Made by a program: the position numbers and the translations under genes
NCBI GenBank assembly: GCA_964540975.1
Contig: CAZIOQ010000017.1
Span: 1 to 20,712, forward strand
Direction of reading: 5' to 3'
Origin: CAZIOQ01 sp964540975
Lineage (GTDB): Bacteria > Patescibacteriota > Microgenomatia > UBA12405 > UBA6130
Length of the DNA: 20,712 nucleotides
In this document: positions 1 to 6,759 of the stretch, in pieces
Layout of the letters: each line of letters begins with the position of its first letter
Numbering within the stretch: the first letter of the stretch is position 1
The notes under the pieces: model-generated
Seen by the model: the letters and a program-made list of their open reading frames with translations, nothing else
The model's database searches: none
What the model was told of the DNA's origin: nothing

Positions 1-537
1 ACAAAAAAGGAACTGTTTATCCATTAATTTCAACCACTTCCATCCCAATTCAAAAATTCTTTTATTCTTTGAAAACAATTCTTTTTTCTCACCAGTAAAA
101 GTTTCTCGTAAAATTGTTAGGGCAATTTCTTTTTTAAAATCCAAAAATGCTGCCAAGATGGCAAAAAAGAAGGTATTCTGATTAGTAGGTCTCACCTCCT
201 GTTTAAATTTAACTGGGATTAAAAGATGATTTTCTTCCAAAGGTAGTTCATCCTCCCAACCAACAACAAATCCGTCTTTTACCAACTCATTTTGATGAAG
301 TTGATAAGTATTTTTATCTAAAGCTACAAGCAAATCAGTCTTTTGAGGGACAGAAAAAACTTCATCGAAAGACAAAACAATTTTAACTGTATTATTGCCA
401 CCTCTAATGAGCGAAGGGTATTCGGGATATTCAAAAACCCAAAAACCACACCGCATAGCTAACTTCGCCACCCAATCTCCCAAAGTCATTATCCCCCAAC
501 CAGCTTCACCACCAAGTTTTATGACTAAAGAATCCAT
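1..537 (-). CDS. korA: 2-oxoacid:ferredoxin oxidoreductase, gamma-alpha type subunit (partial, N-terminal part)
   Basis: I translated this by hand: an ATG at 537-535 opens a frame of 179 codons with no stop to the left edge, so the C-terminal part is missing. The N-terminus (MDSLVIKLGGEAGWGIMTLG) and the later segment EYPSLIRGG are hallmarks of the pyruvate/2-oxoglutarate ferredoxin oxidoreductase gamma domain, here at the start of the protein as in the fused gamma-alpha KorA type (usually about 550-600 residues). Such enzymes oxidatively decarboxylate a 2-oxoacid to an acyl-CoA and pass electrons to ferredoxin. The start lies one base after the PPDK stop codon, so the two are almost certainly co-transcribed, and pyruvate from PPDK is the obvious substrate. 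Substrate choice (pyruvate or 2-oxoglutarate) cannot be told from this fragment, and the partner thiamine-diphosphate beta subunit should lie just beyond the edge. Confidence 0.85.
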   Translation of the reverse strand, partial: MDSLVIKLGGEAGWGIMTLGDWVAKLAMRCGFWVFEYPEYPSLIRGGNNTVKIVLSFDEVFSVPQKTDLLVALDKNTYQLHQNELVKDGFVVGWEDELPLEENHLLIPVKFKQEVRPTNQNTFFFAILAAFLDFKKEIALTILRETFTGEKKELFSKNKRIFELGWKWLKLMDKQFLFC

Positions 538-538
538 T

Positions 539-3208
539 TTAAAGTTGACCACGTTCTCCTAAAACAACTGCTTGAGCCGCTGCTAACCTGGCAATTGGAA
601 CCCGATAAGGAGAACAAGAAACATAATTAAGACCAATCTTGTGACAAAAATGGATTGTTTTCGGATCACCTCCATGCTCGCCACAAATTCCAATATGAAG
701 ACTTTTCCTTGCCCGACGCCCTTGCTCAACTGCAATTTGCATTAGTCGACCAACTCCTATTGTATCAACACTCTGAAATGGATCTTCAATTAAAATCCTT
801 TTATCAATATAATCTTTAATAAATTTTCCAGCATCATCTCTGGAAAAACCGAATGTCATTTGGGTCAAATCATTAGTGCCAAAAGAAAAAAACTCTGCTT
901 CTTTGGCTAACTCTCCAGCTACCAAAGCTGCCCTTGGCACCTCAATCATTGTCCCAATTTCATATTCAAGTTTCATCCTATACCTTTTTAAGGTTTCTTC
1001 AATTATTGGTAATAGCTGTTCCTTTAGATTTTTTAATTCTTGAACATCACCAACTAAAGGAATCATAATTTCTGGAGTAACTTTAATTTTCTTTTCTTTA
1101 TAAATTTCACAAGCAGCTTCAATGATTGCTTTTACTTGCATTTGGTAAATTTCAGGGAAAGTAATGCCTAAACGGCAACCTCGATGGCCCATCATTGGAT
1201 TAAATTCATAAAGAGAATCTATCTTTTTCTTGACTTCTTCTAAGGTTAAACTCATCGCCTTGGCTAAATCTATCATTTCTTGCTCTTCTTTGGGCAAAAA
1301 CTCATGTAAAGGAGGATCTAAAAGTCTAATTTTTACCGGCAACCCCTTCATAATCTCGAATAACTGTTTAAAATCTTCCTTTTGGATTGGAAAGATCGTG
1401 TTTAAGGCTTTTTCTCTTTGCTCTTTAGTATTGGACAGAATCATCTGCCTGACAGCAAAAATCCTATCTTCTTCAAAAAACATATGTTCAGTCCGACAAA
1501 GCCCAATGCCCTCCGCCCCAAAATTTCTGGCTATTTGAGCGTCTTTTGGAGTATCAGCATTAGCCCTAACCTGTAATTTTCTAATTTTATCTACCCATTT
1601 CATTAACTGAATGAATTCATTACTTAATTTTGGTTCCCGGGTCGCTACTTCACCTAGAAAAACTTCTCCCGTTGCCCCATCTAAAGTAATAATATCTCCC
1701 TTACGCACTTTAATCTCTCCTGCTTGGAAAAAACCTCCTTTCTCAGAAACCGCAATTTCCTCACAACCAACAATACAACATTTTCCCATTCCTCTGGCAA
1801 CTACTGCAGCATGGGATGTCATTCCCCCTCTGGCAGTTAAAATTCCCCAGGCAGCATGCATGCCGGCGACATCTTCAGGCGAAGTTTCAATTCTAACCAA
1901 AATCACTTTTTTGCCTGCTTCTGCTTCCCCAACTGCCTCCTCAGGAGTAAAAACAACCTCGCCGCTCACTGCTCCAGGAGAAGCCGGTAAACCCTTAGCA
2001 ATAAGTTTTGCTTTTTCTTTAACTTTGGGATCTAAAGCTGGATGCAATAGTTGATTAAGCTGTTCGCCCTCTATTCTTAAAATAGCCTCTTTTTCATCAA
2101 TTAGTCCTTCCTTTACCATATCAACCGCAATCTTGATCGCTGCTTGGCCTGTTCTTTTACCAGTCCTAGTTTGGAGAAGATAAAGTTTGCCATTCTCAAT
2201 TGTAAACTCCACATCTTGCATCTCATGGTAATGATCCTCGAGAATCTTAAAAATCTTAATTAATTGGTCATAAATTTCTGTATTATCTTCTTTCAAATTT
2301 TCAAGTTTTACCGGCGTTCTGATTCCTGCCACAACGTCTTCACCTTGAGCATTCATCAGATATTCACCATAAGGTATTTTTTCTCCGGTAGCAGGATTTC
2401 TGGTAAAGGCAACTCCTGTCCCTGAATCGTCTCCCATATTGCCAAAAACCATTGATTGGACATTAACCGCTGTACCAATTACTTTCGTTTCGTCAATTTT
2501 ATTAATTTTTCTATAGATGACGGCGCGAGGATTTGACCAGCTTTTAAAAACTGCTCCAATTGCCATCTCTAGTTGCTTTCTCGCATCATCAGGAAAAGAA
2601 CGACCTTTTTCTGCTAAATAAAGTTTTTTATACTGGACTACGACTTCTTGCAAGCCTTGAGCTTCTAACTGGATGTCCTGTGAAACTCCTTTTTTCCTCT
2701 TAACAGAGTCTAAAATATGTTCAAATTTTTCATGATCTATGCCAGAAACCACATTGCCAAACATTTGAATTAACCGCCGGTAAGCATCCCAAACAAAGCG
2801 GGGATTACTAGTTTTCTTAATTAATCCCTTTAGAGTCTTTGAAGTTAAGCCTAAATTAAGAATTGTATCCATCATTCCTGGCATTGAAACGGCTGCTCCT
2901 GATCTGACGGAAACTAAAAGTGGATTATTCTTATCGCCAAATTTTTTAGCGGTTATTTTTTCCAATTTTTTTAAGGCCTGATTAATTTGTTTTTTAAGCC
3001 CTGAAGGATATTTTTGATTCTGATAATAGAAACGGCAAACTTCGGTGGAAATCGTAAAACCAGGAGGAACGGGAATATCCATATTAGTCATTTCCGCTAA
3101 ATTAGCTCCTTTGCTACCCAAAATTCTCTTTAGCTTTCCAGAACTCTCAGCTTTTCCTTCACCAAAAAAATAAACAAATTTCTTTGATTTTGGCTTATTT
3201 TTTTTCAT
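539..3208 (-). CDS. ppdK: Pyruvate, phosphate dikinase
   Basis: This 889-residue enzyme interconverts PEP, AMP and PPi with pyruvate, ATP and Pi in the cytoplasm, and in anaerobes often replaces pyruvate kinase. It has full family length and all three parts: an N-terminal ATP-grasp domain (GSKGANLAEM near 31-40, SVRSGAAVSMPGMMDT near 100-114), a central swivelling phosphohistidine domain (TARGGMTSHAA, catalytic His466), and a C-terminal PEP/pyruvate TIM barrel (GIGLCRTEHMF near 567, GHRGCRLG, SFGTNDLTQMTFG, and GICGEHGGDP with the catalytic Cys). The ATG at 3208-3206 has no clear Shine-Dalgarno, but a consensus promoter lies about 30 bases upstream. The oxidoreductase subunit follows one base after the stop. 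No frameshift or missing key residue is seen. Confidence 0.97.
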   Translation of the reverse strand: MKKNKPKSKKFVYFFGEGKAESSGKLKRILGSKGANLAEMTNMDIPVPPGFTISTEVCRFYYQNQKYPSGLKKQINQALKKLEKITAKKFGDKNNPLLVSVRSGAAVSMPGMMDTILNLGLTSKTLKGLIKKTSNPRFVWDAYRRLIQMFGNVVSGIDHEKFEHILDSVKRKKGVSQDIQLEAQGLQEVVVQYKKLYLAEKGRSFPDDARKQLEMAIGAVFKSWSNPRAVIYRKINKIDETKVIGTAVNVQSMVFGNMGDDSGTGVAFTRNPATGEKIPYGEYLMNAQGEDVVAGIRTPVKLENLKEDNTEIYDQLIKIFKILEDHYHEMQDVEFTIENGKLYLLQTRTGKRTGQAAIKIAVDMVKEGLIDEKEAILRIEGEQLNQLLHPALDPKVKEKAKLIAKGLPASPGAVSGEVVFTPEEAVGEAEAGKKVILVRIETSPEDVAGMHAAWGILTARGGMTSHAAVVARGMGKCCIVGCEEIAVSEKGGFFQAGEIKVRKGDIITLDGATGEVFLGEVATREPKLSNEFIQLMKWVDKIRKLQVRANADTPKDAQIARNFGAEGIGLCRTEHMFFEEDRIFAVRQMILSNTKEQREKALNTIFPIQKEDFKQLFEIMKGLPVKIRLLDPPLHEFLPKEEQEMIDLAKAMSLTLEEVKKKIDSLYEFNPMMGHRGCRLGITFPEIYQMQVKAIIEAACEIYKEKKIKVTPEIMIPLVGDVQELKNLKEQLLPIIEETLKRYRMKLEYEIGTMIEVPRAALVAGELAKEAEFFSFGTNDLTQMTFGFSRDDAGKFIKDYIDKRILIEDPFQSVDTIGVGRLMQIAVEQGRRARKSLHIGICGEHGGDPKTIHFCHKIGLNYVSCSPYRVPIARLAAAQAVVLGERGQL

Positions 3209-3240
3209 AAAAATTAGTTGGAATTTAATAATGCAATGTG

Positions 3241-3269
3241 ATAATAAGACAAAACTTAAAAACTGTCAA
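3241..3269 (-). promoter_or_regulatory. Sigma-70-type promoter for the ppdK operon
   Basis: Read on minus, TTGACA (3269-3264) and TATTAT (3246-3241) are separated by exactly 17 bases. Transcription would start near 3234, giving a leader of about 26 bases before the ppdK ATG. This is seen directly; activity is inferred from the consensus match. Confidence 0.8.
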
Positions 3270-3309
3270 CCCAAATTTTGATTATTTTGCGCCGGCAAAA
3301 CTTATCCCC

Positions 3310-3329
3310 GGGCGGAGGGGCTTTATTAA
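3310..3329. repeat. GC-rich element, partial copy 1
   Basis: Twenty bases here (GGGCGGAGGGGCTTTATTAA) match 5603-5622 at 17 of 20 positions, and the similarity fades into the bases to the left. The stretch is much richer in G+C than its surroundings, includes a CCCC/GGGG pairing possibility (3306-3309 with 3317-3320), and sits about 15 bases before the -10 box of the next plus-strand gene. Function unknown. Confidence 0.45.
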
Positions 3330-3350
3330 AGAGTAAAAAATATGTATACT
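3322..3350 (+). promoter_or_regulatory. Likely promoter of the DUF4870-like gene
   Basis: A TATACT -10 box (3345-3350) lies about 33 bases before the start codon. The matching -35 position (TTTATT, 3322-3327) is a poor match, so the call rests mainly on the -10 box and its position. Confidence 0.4.
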
Positions 3351-3366
3351 GAAAATGTTAAATGAG

Positions 3367-3377
3367 AAAGGAGGTGA
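3367..3377 (+). promoter_or_regulatory. Strong ribosome binding site
   Basis: AAAGGAGGTGA ends six bases before the ATG at 3384. It is a near-perfect anti-Shine-Dalgarno match and fixes the start of the 105-residue membrane protein. Confidence 0.9.
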
Positions 3378-3383
3378 GAATTT

Positions 3384-3701
3384 ATGGAAGGAAATGAAAA
3401 AATTAGAGGAGCACTTGCTTATCTTTTAGGGTTTTTAACCGGAATTTTCTTTTTGCTGACTGAAAAAAAATCAGAATTCATAAGATTCCACGCGATGCAA
3501 TCAACGATTACCTTTGCTAGCTTATTTATTATCCAAATTATCCTTGGTTTTATTCCATTTTTTGGAGCGCTGTTGAAACCATTTGTTTCCCTTTTAGGAT
3601 TTGTGCTTTGGTTAATGCTAATCTGGAAAGCTCATAAAGGAGAAAAATATCATTTGCCATATATAGGCAAGATTGCTCAGGAACAACTGAAAAAATTATA
3701 A
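3384..3701 (+). CDS. Small DUF4870/Tic20-like membrane protein
   Basis: This 105-residue protein begins with MEGNEKIRGALAYLLGFLTG, continues with an EKKSEFIRFHAMQS segment, and has three hydrophobic stretches (about 9-24, 43-60, 66-84). That order, with the conserved FIRFHAMQS stretch between the first and second membrane segments, is typical of the DUF4870 family, whose function is not established. The start is set by a strong ribosome binding site. It stands alone on plus between the ppdK operon and enolase, with its own promoter and no partner gene. The C-terminal tail (GEKYHLPYIGKIAQEQLKKL) is charged and probably cytoplasmic. Family assignment is fairly sure; the role is unknown. Confidence 0.8.
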   Translation: MEGNEKIRGALAYLLGFLTGIFFLLTEKKSEFIRFHAMQSTITFASLFIIQIILGFIPFFGALLKPFVSLLGFVLWLMLIWKAHKGEKYHLPYIGKIAQEQLKKL

Positions 3702-3755
3702 ATATAATATGGATTAAATAAAGTAAACTGAGGTTTTAGGGGATAAATCATTTGA

Positions 3756-3784
3756 TTGACAAAATTTTAAGAGATTTGTTTATC
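3756..3784 (+). promoter_or_regulatory. Probable promoter of enolase
   Basis: A perfect TTGACA (3756-3761) is followed after 17 bases by TTTATC (3779-3784), a weak -10. The start codon is 40 bases further on. The -35 is convincing; the -10 is not. Confidence 0.5.
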
Positions 3785-3823
3785 TTCTTGGAAAATCTTT
3801 AAGGTTTTAGATAGAATGAGATA

Positions 3824-5092
3824 ATGAAAATTAAAAAAATAAAAAGTATTCAAATCCTTGATTCTCGAGGAAATCCAACGATCAAAACAACTGTTTTCCT
3901 TGAGGACGGTAATGCTGGATCTTTTTCCGTTCCCTCAGGAGTTTCAACTGGTAAATATGAAGCTCTAGAGCTAAGAGATAAGAATGGCAACGTCAAAAAG
4001 GCAATTGAAAACGTCGAAAAAATAATCGCCCCAAAACTGATTGGCAAACTTGCCAAGGATCAAGAAAAAATCGACAAAATGATGATTCAAGAAGATGGAA
4101 CCAGCAATAAATGCAATTTGGGAACAAACACGATTCTTTCTGTTTCTGGCGCTTGTGCCAAAGCAGCAGCCAACAGTCTTAAAGTACCTCTTTATCAATA
4201 TCTAGCCAAATTTTTTAAAATCCCACAAATATGGTTACTGCCGATCCCTCTAATGAATTTTATCAACGGTGGAAAACATGCCCAAAATTCAACCGATTTC
4301 CAAGAATATCTGATTCTCCCTTTAGGAGCGAAAAATTTTTTTCAAGCGGTCCAAATGGGTAAAAAAATTTTTCATGGTTTAAAAAATATCATCCAGGAAA
4401 ACAAAATTGAGTTTTCCTTAGGAGATGAGGGAGGGTTTGGTCTTACTCTTAAAAGCAATTCTCAACCAATCAAAATCCTTATCCAGGCAATTGAAAGAGC
4501 TGGTTTCCAACCCAGAAAAGAAATTCTCATCGCCTTAGATCCGGCAGCAAGCGAGTTTTTCTATAAAGGGGTTTATTTCCTTAAAAATGAAGGGGTAACT
4601 CTAACAACTAAAGAGATGATTGCTTTTTATCAAACTCTGGTGAATAATTACCCCATCTGCTCAATTGAAGATGGATTTGATCAAGAAGATTGGACAGGAT
4701 TTAGCCAATTAACAGCACTTTTAGGAGAAAAAATTCAAATCGTCGGTGATGATCTTTATGTTACTAACCCTGACCGATTAAAAAAGGGCATCCAACTCAA
4801 AGCAACAAACGCGATTCTTATCAAACCAAATCAAATTGGTACTTTGACAGAAACAGTCCAGGTGATTAAAACTGCTCAAAAAGCAGGCTTCCAAACAATT
4901 ATTTCCCATAGATCTGGAGAAACTGATGAAACATTTATTGCCGACCTTGCAGTTGCCAGCAACAGTGGCCAAATAAAAACTGGTGCTTTAGGTCAACCAG
5001 AAAGATGGGCTAAATATAACCGTTTGCTTGAGATTGAAAAAGAATTAGGCAACAAAGCAAAATTATCCCCTTTTCCCTATTCATATTCATAA
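3824..5092 (+). CDS. eno: Enolase (phosphopyruvate hydratase)
   Basis: This 422-residue cytoplasmic glycolytic enzyme converts 2-phosphoglycerate to PEP, the substrate of the PPDK encoded nearby. Length is normal. The N-terminal loop SGVSTGKYEALELRD (38-52) closes the active site. Expected catalytic and Mg-binding residues are present: His152 (GGKHAQN), Glu202 (GDEGGFG), Asp239 (ALDPAASEF), Glu282 (IEDGFDQEDW), Asp309 (VGDDLYVTN), Lys334 (IKPNQIGT), His362 (SHRSGET) and Lys385 (IKTGALGQPER). The ATG at 3824 directly precedes the conserved KIKSIQILDSRGNPT start; its Shine-Dalgarno is weak. Upstream is its own TTGACA promoter and downstream the minus-strand RNA region. The GALGQPER segment replaces the more usual GAPCRSER, a mild lineage variation. 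Confidence 0.97.
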   Translation: MKIKKIKSIQILDSRGNPTIKTTVFLEDGNAGSFSVPSGVSTGKYEALELRDKNGNVKKAIENVEKIIAPKLIGKLAKDQEKIDKMMIQEDGTSNKCNLGTNTILSVSGACAKAAANSLKVPLYQYLAKFFKIPQIWLLPIPLMNFINGGKHAQNSTDFQEYLILPLGAKNFFQAVQMGKKIFHGLKNIIQENKIEFSLGDEGGFGLTLKSNSQPIKILIQAIERAGFQPRKEILIALDPAASEFFYKGVYFLKNEGVTLTTKEMIAFYQTLVNNYPICSIEDGFDQEDWTGFSQLTALLGEKIQIVGDDLYVTNPDRLKKGIQLKATNAILIKPNQIGTLTETVQVIKTAQKAGFQTIISHRSGETDETFIADLAVASNSGQIKTGALGQPERWAKYNRLLEIEKELGNKAKLSPFPYSYS

Positions 5093-5093
5093 A

Positions 5094-5216
5094 GATTGGT
5101 CTAAAAGCAGAGCCCACAATTCTAGTTTTTTTATACCCACTTAAAATTATGCCAAGTGGAGATTCTGACCAACCGTGAGGATAATTTTTAAGTAGTGCAA
5201 CTTTACAACAAAGCTC
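5094..5216 (-). ncRNA. Candidate structured RNA between enolase and tRNA-Leu
   Basis: Read on minus, the sequence can fold into a three-way junction. The closing stem is GGUUGGUC (5174-5167) with GACCAAUC (5101-5094), eight pairs including one G-U. An inner hairpin is CCACUU/AAGUGG (5159-5154 with 5142-5137), and a third stem is UAGAA/UUUUA (5124-5120 with 5106-5102) with one G-U. Both G-U pairs become A-C mismatches on plus, which favours minus as the sense strand. An extended -10 box lies just upstream. No known RNA family was recognised and no convincing protein frame fits; the foot of the fold begins two bases after the enolase stop codon. The T7 run on plus at 5125-5131 could instead belong to an enolase terminator, but its stem is weak. 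Confidence 0.35.
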
Positions 5217-5222
5217 GAACAT

Positions 5223-5231
5223 ATTTTATCA
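5223..5231 (-). promoter_or_regulatory. Extended -10 promoter box upstream of the candidate RNA
   Basis: On minus the bases read TGATAAAAT, a TGn extension plus TAAAAT (5228-5223). No good -35 is present. Transcription would start near 5216, just ahead of the possible folded RNA. Confidence 0.35.
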
Positions 5232-5256
5232 AAAATTCGTAGAAATTGACAGCGTC

Positions 5257-5281
5257 GGCGGCTGCAGCGCTTTGCGCCGCC
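5257..5281. other. Strong GC-rich hairpin downstream of tRNA-Leu
   Basis: GGCGGC (5257-5262) pairs with GCCGCC (5276-5281), and the inner GCA/TGC bases extend the stem around a short loop. It begins 17 bases after the tRNA 3' end on minus and could protect or end that transcript, but it has no following T run, so it is not a standard terminator. It is strikingly GC-rich against its surroundings. Confidence 0.5.
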
Positions 5282-5297
5282 CCACGAAGTTTGACTG

Positions 5298-5383
5298 TGG
5301 TGCCAGAGGAGGGATTCGGACCCTCACGCCTTATCGACACACCGTTCTGAACGGTGCCTGTCTACCAATTCCAGCACTCTGGC
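5298..5383 (-). tRNA. tRNA-Leu (anticodon CAG) with encoded CCA
   Basis: The 86-base gene folds as a class II tRNA. The acceptor is GCCAGAG/CTCTGGC, followed by discriminator A and encoded CCA (5300-5298). The D-arm holds GGAATTGGTAGAC. The anticodon arm is CACCG-TTCAGAA-CGGTG, giving anticodon CAG, which reads CUG. A short variable arm (GTC/GGC) and the T-arm GAGGG-TCCGAAT-CCCTC complete the fold. The T-loop reads TCCGAAT where TTCGAAT is usual, so the nearly universal U55 is C. A weak TACTAT box sits just before the 5' end. Confidence 0.95.
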
Positions 5384-5552
5384 ATCTAATAGTAAATTTC
5401 TCTTCCTCCTCCAGCCTACTTGTAGTTTATCAAAATTAACCAGAACAGTTCAACTTAAAAAAGATATTGGCAAAACTATACCTTTAGCAAATAGCAAAAA
5501 TTATATTTATATCAGAGAACAGATAAAATTTTATTTCGCTGCCTTAAAATAA

Positions 5553-5622
5553 CTCCGCCGATCCTGAGAAGCCACACCAGCCAAGAACTTTCGCCCTTCC
5601 ACGAGCGGAGAGGCTTCATTAA
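5553..5622. repeat. GC-rich element copy 2, with pseudoknot-type inverted repeats
   Basis: Two inverted-repeat pairs interleave: CTCCGC (5553-5558) with GCGGAG (5605-5610), and GAAGCC (5568-5573) with GGCTTC (5612-5617). The order A-B-A'-B' is that of an H-type pseudoknot or of two competing stems. On minus an extra stem CGCUC/GGGCG with one G-U pair is possible between them. Bases 5603-5622 match 3310-3329 at 17 of 20 positions. The element lies just before the sortase promoter. Function unknown. Confidence 0.45.
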
Positions 5623-5628
5623 CAAAAT

Positions 5629-5665
5629 TTGATAATTGACTTATAATGTTTTTATAAATTATGAT
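5629..5665 (+). promoter_or_regulatory. Overlapping promoter boxes of the sortase gene
   Basis: Two overlapping solutions exist: TTGATA (5629-5634) with TATAAA (5653-5658), and TTGACT (5636-5641) with TATGAT (5660-5665), each with an 18-base spacer. Either gives a leader of only about 5-12 bases before the ATG, with no Shine-Dalgarno, so translation may be leaderless. Confidence 0.6.
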
Positions 5666-5676
5666 AAACTAACTTA

Positions 5677-6759
5677 ATGAAGTTAAAACTAATCATCCTT
5701 ACCGCAATTTTTTTTGCCTCTTTTTTAATTCTCTTCAAAACAGCTTTTCGACAAAATTCAAGTACAATTTTAGGAACTAGCGATAAATGCTGTCCTCCTT
5801 TAACTCCTTGTCCAGACTGTGAAATACCAACAATTACTTGTCCTCCTTGTCCAACAATTACTATTTGCCCAACTCCAACACCCACCCCTACTACCGGACC
5901 ATCAGCTACCCCCACGTCAACAATTCCCTCACCCACGCCTACATTTATACCAACACCAACGCTAACCCCTTATCCAACTTCAGAACCAACCCCCACGGCA
6001 ACTATCATCCCTACGCCAACAGCTACTCCCACTCTTCAACCCACCCCAATGCCTACAAGCACCCCCCCACCAACAGCAACCTTTACTCCTGGCCCAACAA
6101 ACACTCCTGGCCCAGAACCAACAAACACTCCGGCTCCCGAACCAACGGAAACAGTTATCCCTCAGATAACTAGTCCTCTAGTCCAAGGGATTATTGCCAC
6201 CATTACACCATCTAAAATTGAAGTTGAAGAGGAATTTAACCCTTTAATAGAAGGAATTAGAAAATCTTTTAGCCGAGTTTTAGGCGCCAAGAGATTGCCG
6301 GATACAGGAATTGAAGATGGTCAAAAATCAGAAGAAAAATTACCATCGGGAAATATTCTCCAAGAAGGCAAAAGACTAATTATCCCCAAAATTGGTCTTA
6401 ACCAACCTCTTTATCAGTCCCTGCCAATTGGTCAAGAATTTATAATTGGTCACCAGGAAATTATTGAAACCAAAATAGACAGCAGTATCATCATCTATGG
6501 CCATAATGACACGGCTAATTTCGAAATGATAAGGAAATTAAATCGAGGCGACTCAATACTCTATCAAAACAACGATGACCTGTTTTTATATAAAGTTGAC
6601 TCTGTGACCAGGGTATCAAAAAATTATTACCAGGTGTTAGAAAATAACAATCCCAATTCGATTATTTTAATAACCTGTGACATCTGGAATCCCTATTTAA
6701 GAGTTATTATTAAAGCAGAGAAAATAACTAATAATGAAAAAAATAATTCAAAAAATTAA
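5677..6759 (+). CDS. Membrane-anchored sortase with Cys-Pro segment, Pro/Thr linker and internal LPDTG
   Basis: This 360-residue protein is predicted to be a transpeptidase acting outside the membrane. Residues 3-20 are one hydrophobic anchor. A Cys-rich stretch follows (Cys38, 39, 45, 48, 55, 58, 64, mostly beside prolines), then a long Pro/Thr linker (about 65-160) that would span the cell wall. The C-terminal domain (about 225-350) is a sortase: His276 in IIIYGHND, Cys334 in ILITCDIW, and Arg342 in NPYLRVI form the expected catalytic set. Just before this domain, residues 207-211 read LPDTG, the classic sortase recognition motif, but without the usual following membrane helix. The ATG at 5677 is only a few bases after the promoter. 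The next gene overlaps by 26 bases. The sortase call is firm; the role of the internal motif is open. Confidence 0.9.
   Translation: MKLKLIILTAIFFASFLILFKTAFRQNSSTILGTSDKCCPPLTPCPDCEIPTITCPPCPTITICPTPTPTPTTGPSATPTSTIPSPTPTFIPTPTLTPYPTSEPTPTATIIPTPTATPTLQPTPMPTSTPPPTATFTPGPTNTPGPEPTNTPAPEPTETVIPQITSPLVQGIIATITPSKIEVEEEFNPLIEGIRKSFSRVLGAKRLPDTGIEDGQKSEEKLPSGNILQEGKRLIIPKIGLNQPLYQSLPIGQEFIIGHQEIIETKIDSSIIIYGHNDTANFEMIRKLNRGDSILYQNNDDLFLYKVDSVTRVSKNYYQVLENNNPNSIILITCDIWNPYLRVIIKAEKITNNEKNNSKN

Larger units (their letters stand above)
5384..5676. other. Intergenic stretch between tRNA-Leu and the sortase gene
   Basis: No protein gene is supported here. The left half (5384-5545) is plain AT-rich sequence holding only the tRNA's upstream region. 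The right half holds the GC-rich inverted-repeat element at 5553-5617 and the sortase promoter at 5629-5665. Short open frames through the GC-rich part on minus have no convincing start or ribosome binding site. Confidence 0.6.

Noticed and set aside
1230..2054. Long plus-strand frames opposite ppdK
   Set aside because: They are antisense shadows of a clearly conserved gene and show no protein-like motifs.
5010..5222. A 70-codon minus frame overlapping the enolase 3' end
   Set aside because: It runs antisense into enolase, has no ribosome binding site and no recognisable motif; the region is better explained as a possible folded RNA.
5870..6150. Possible CRISPR-like or tandem array in the sortase gene
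   Set aside because: The repetition is codon-level Pro/Thr low complexity without regular repeat-spacer units.
5838..6173. A 111-codon frame rich in Asn, Thr, His and Tyr within the sortase linker
   Set aside because: It is the repetitive Pro/Thr linker read in another frame.
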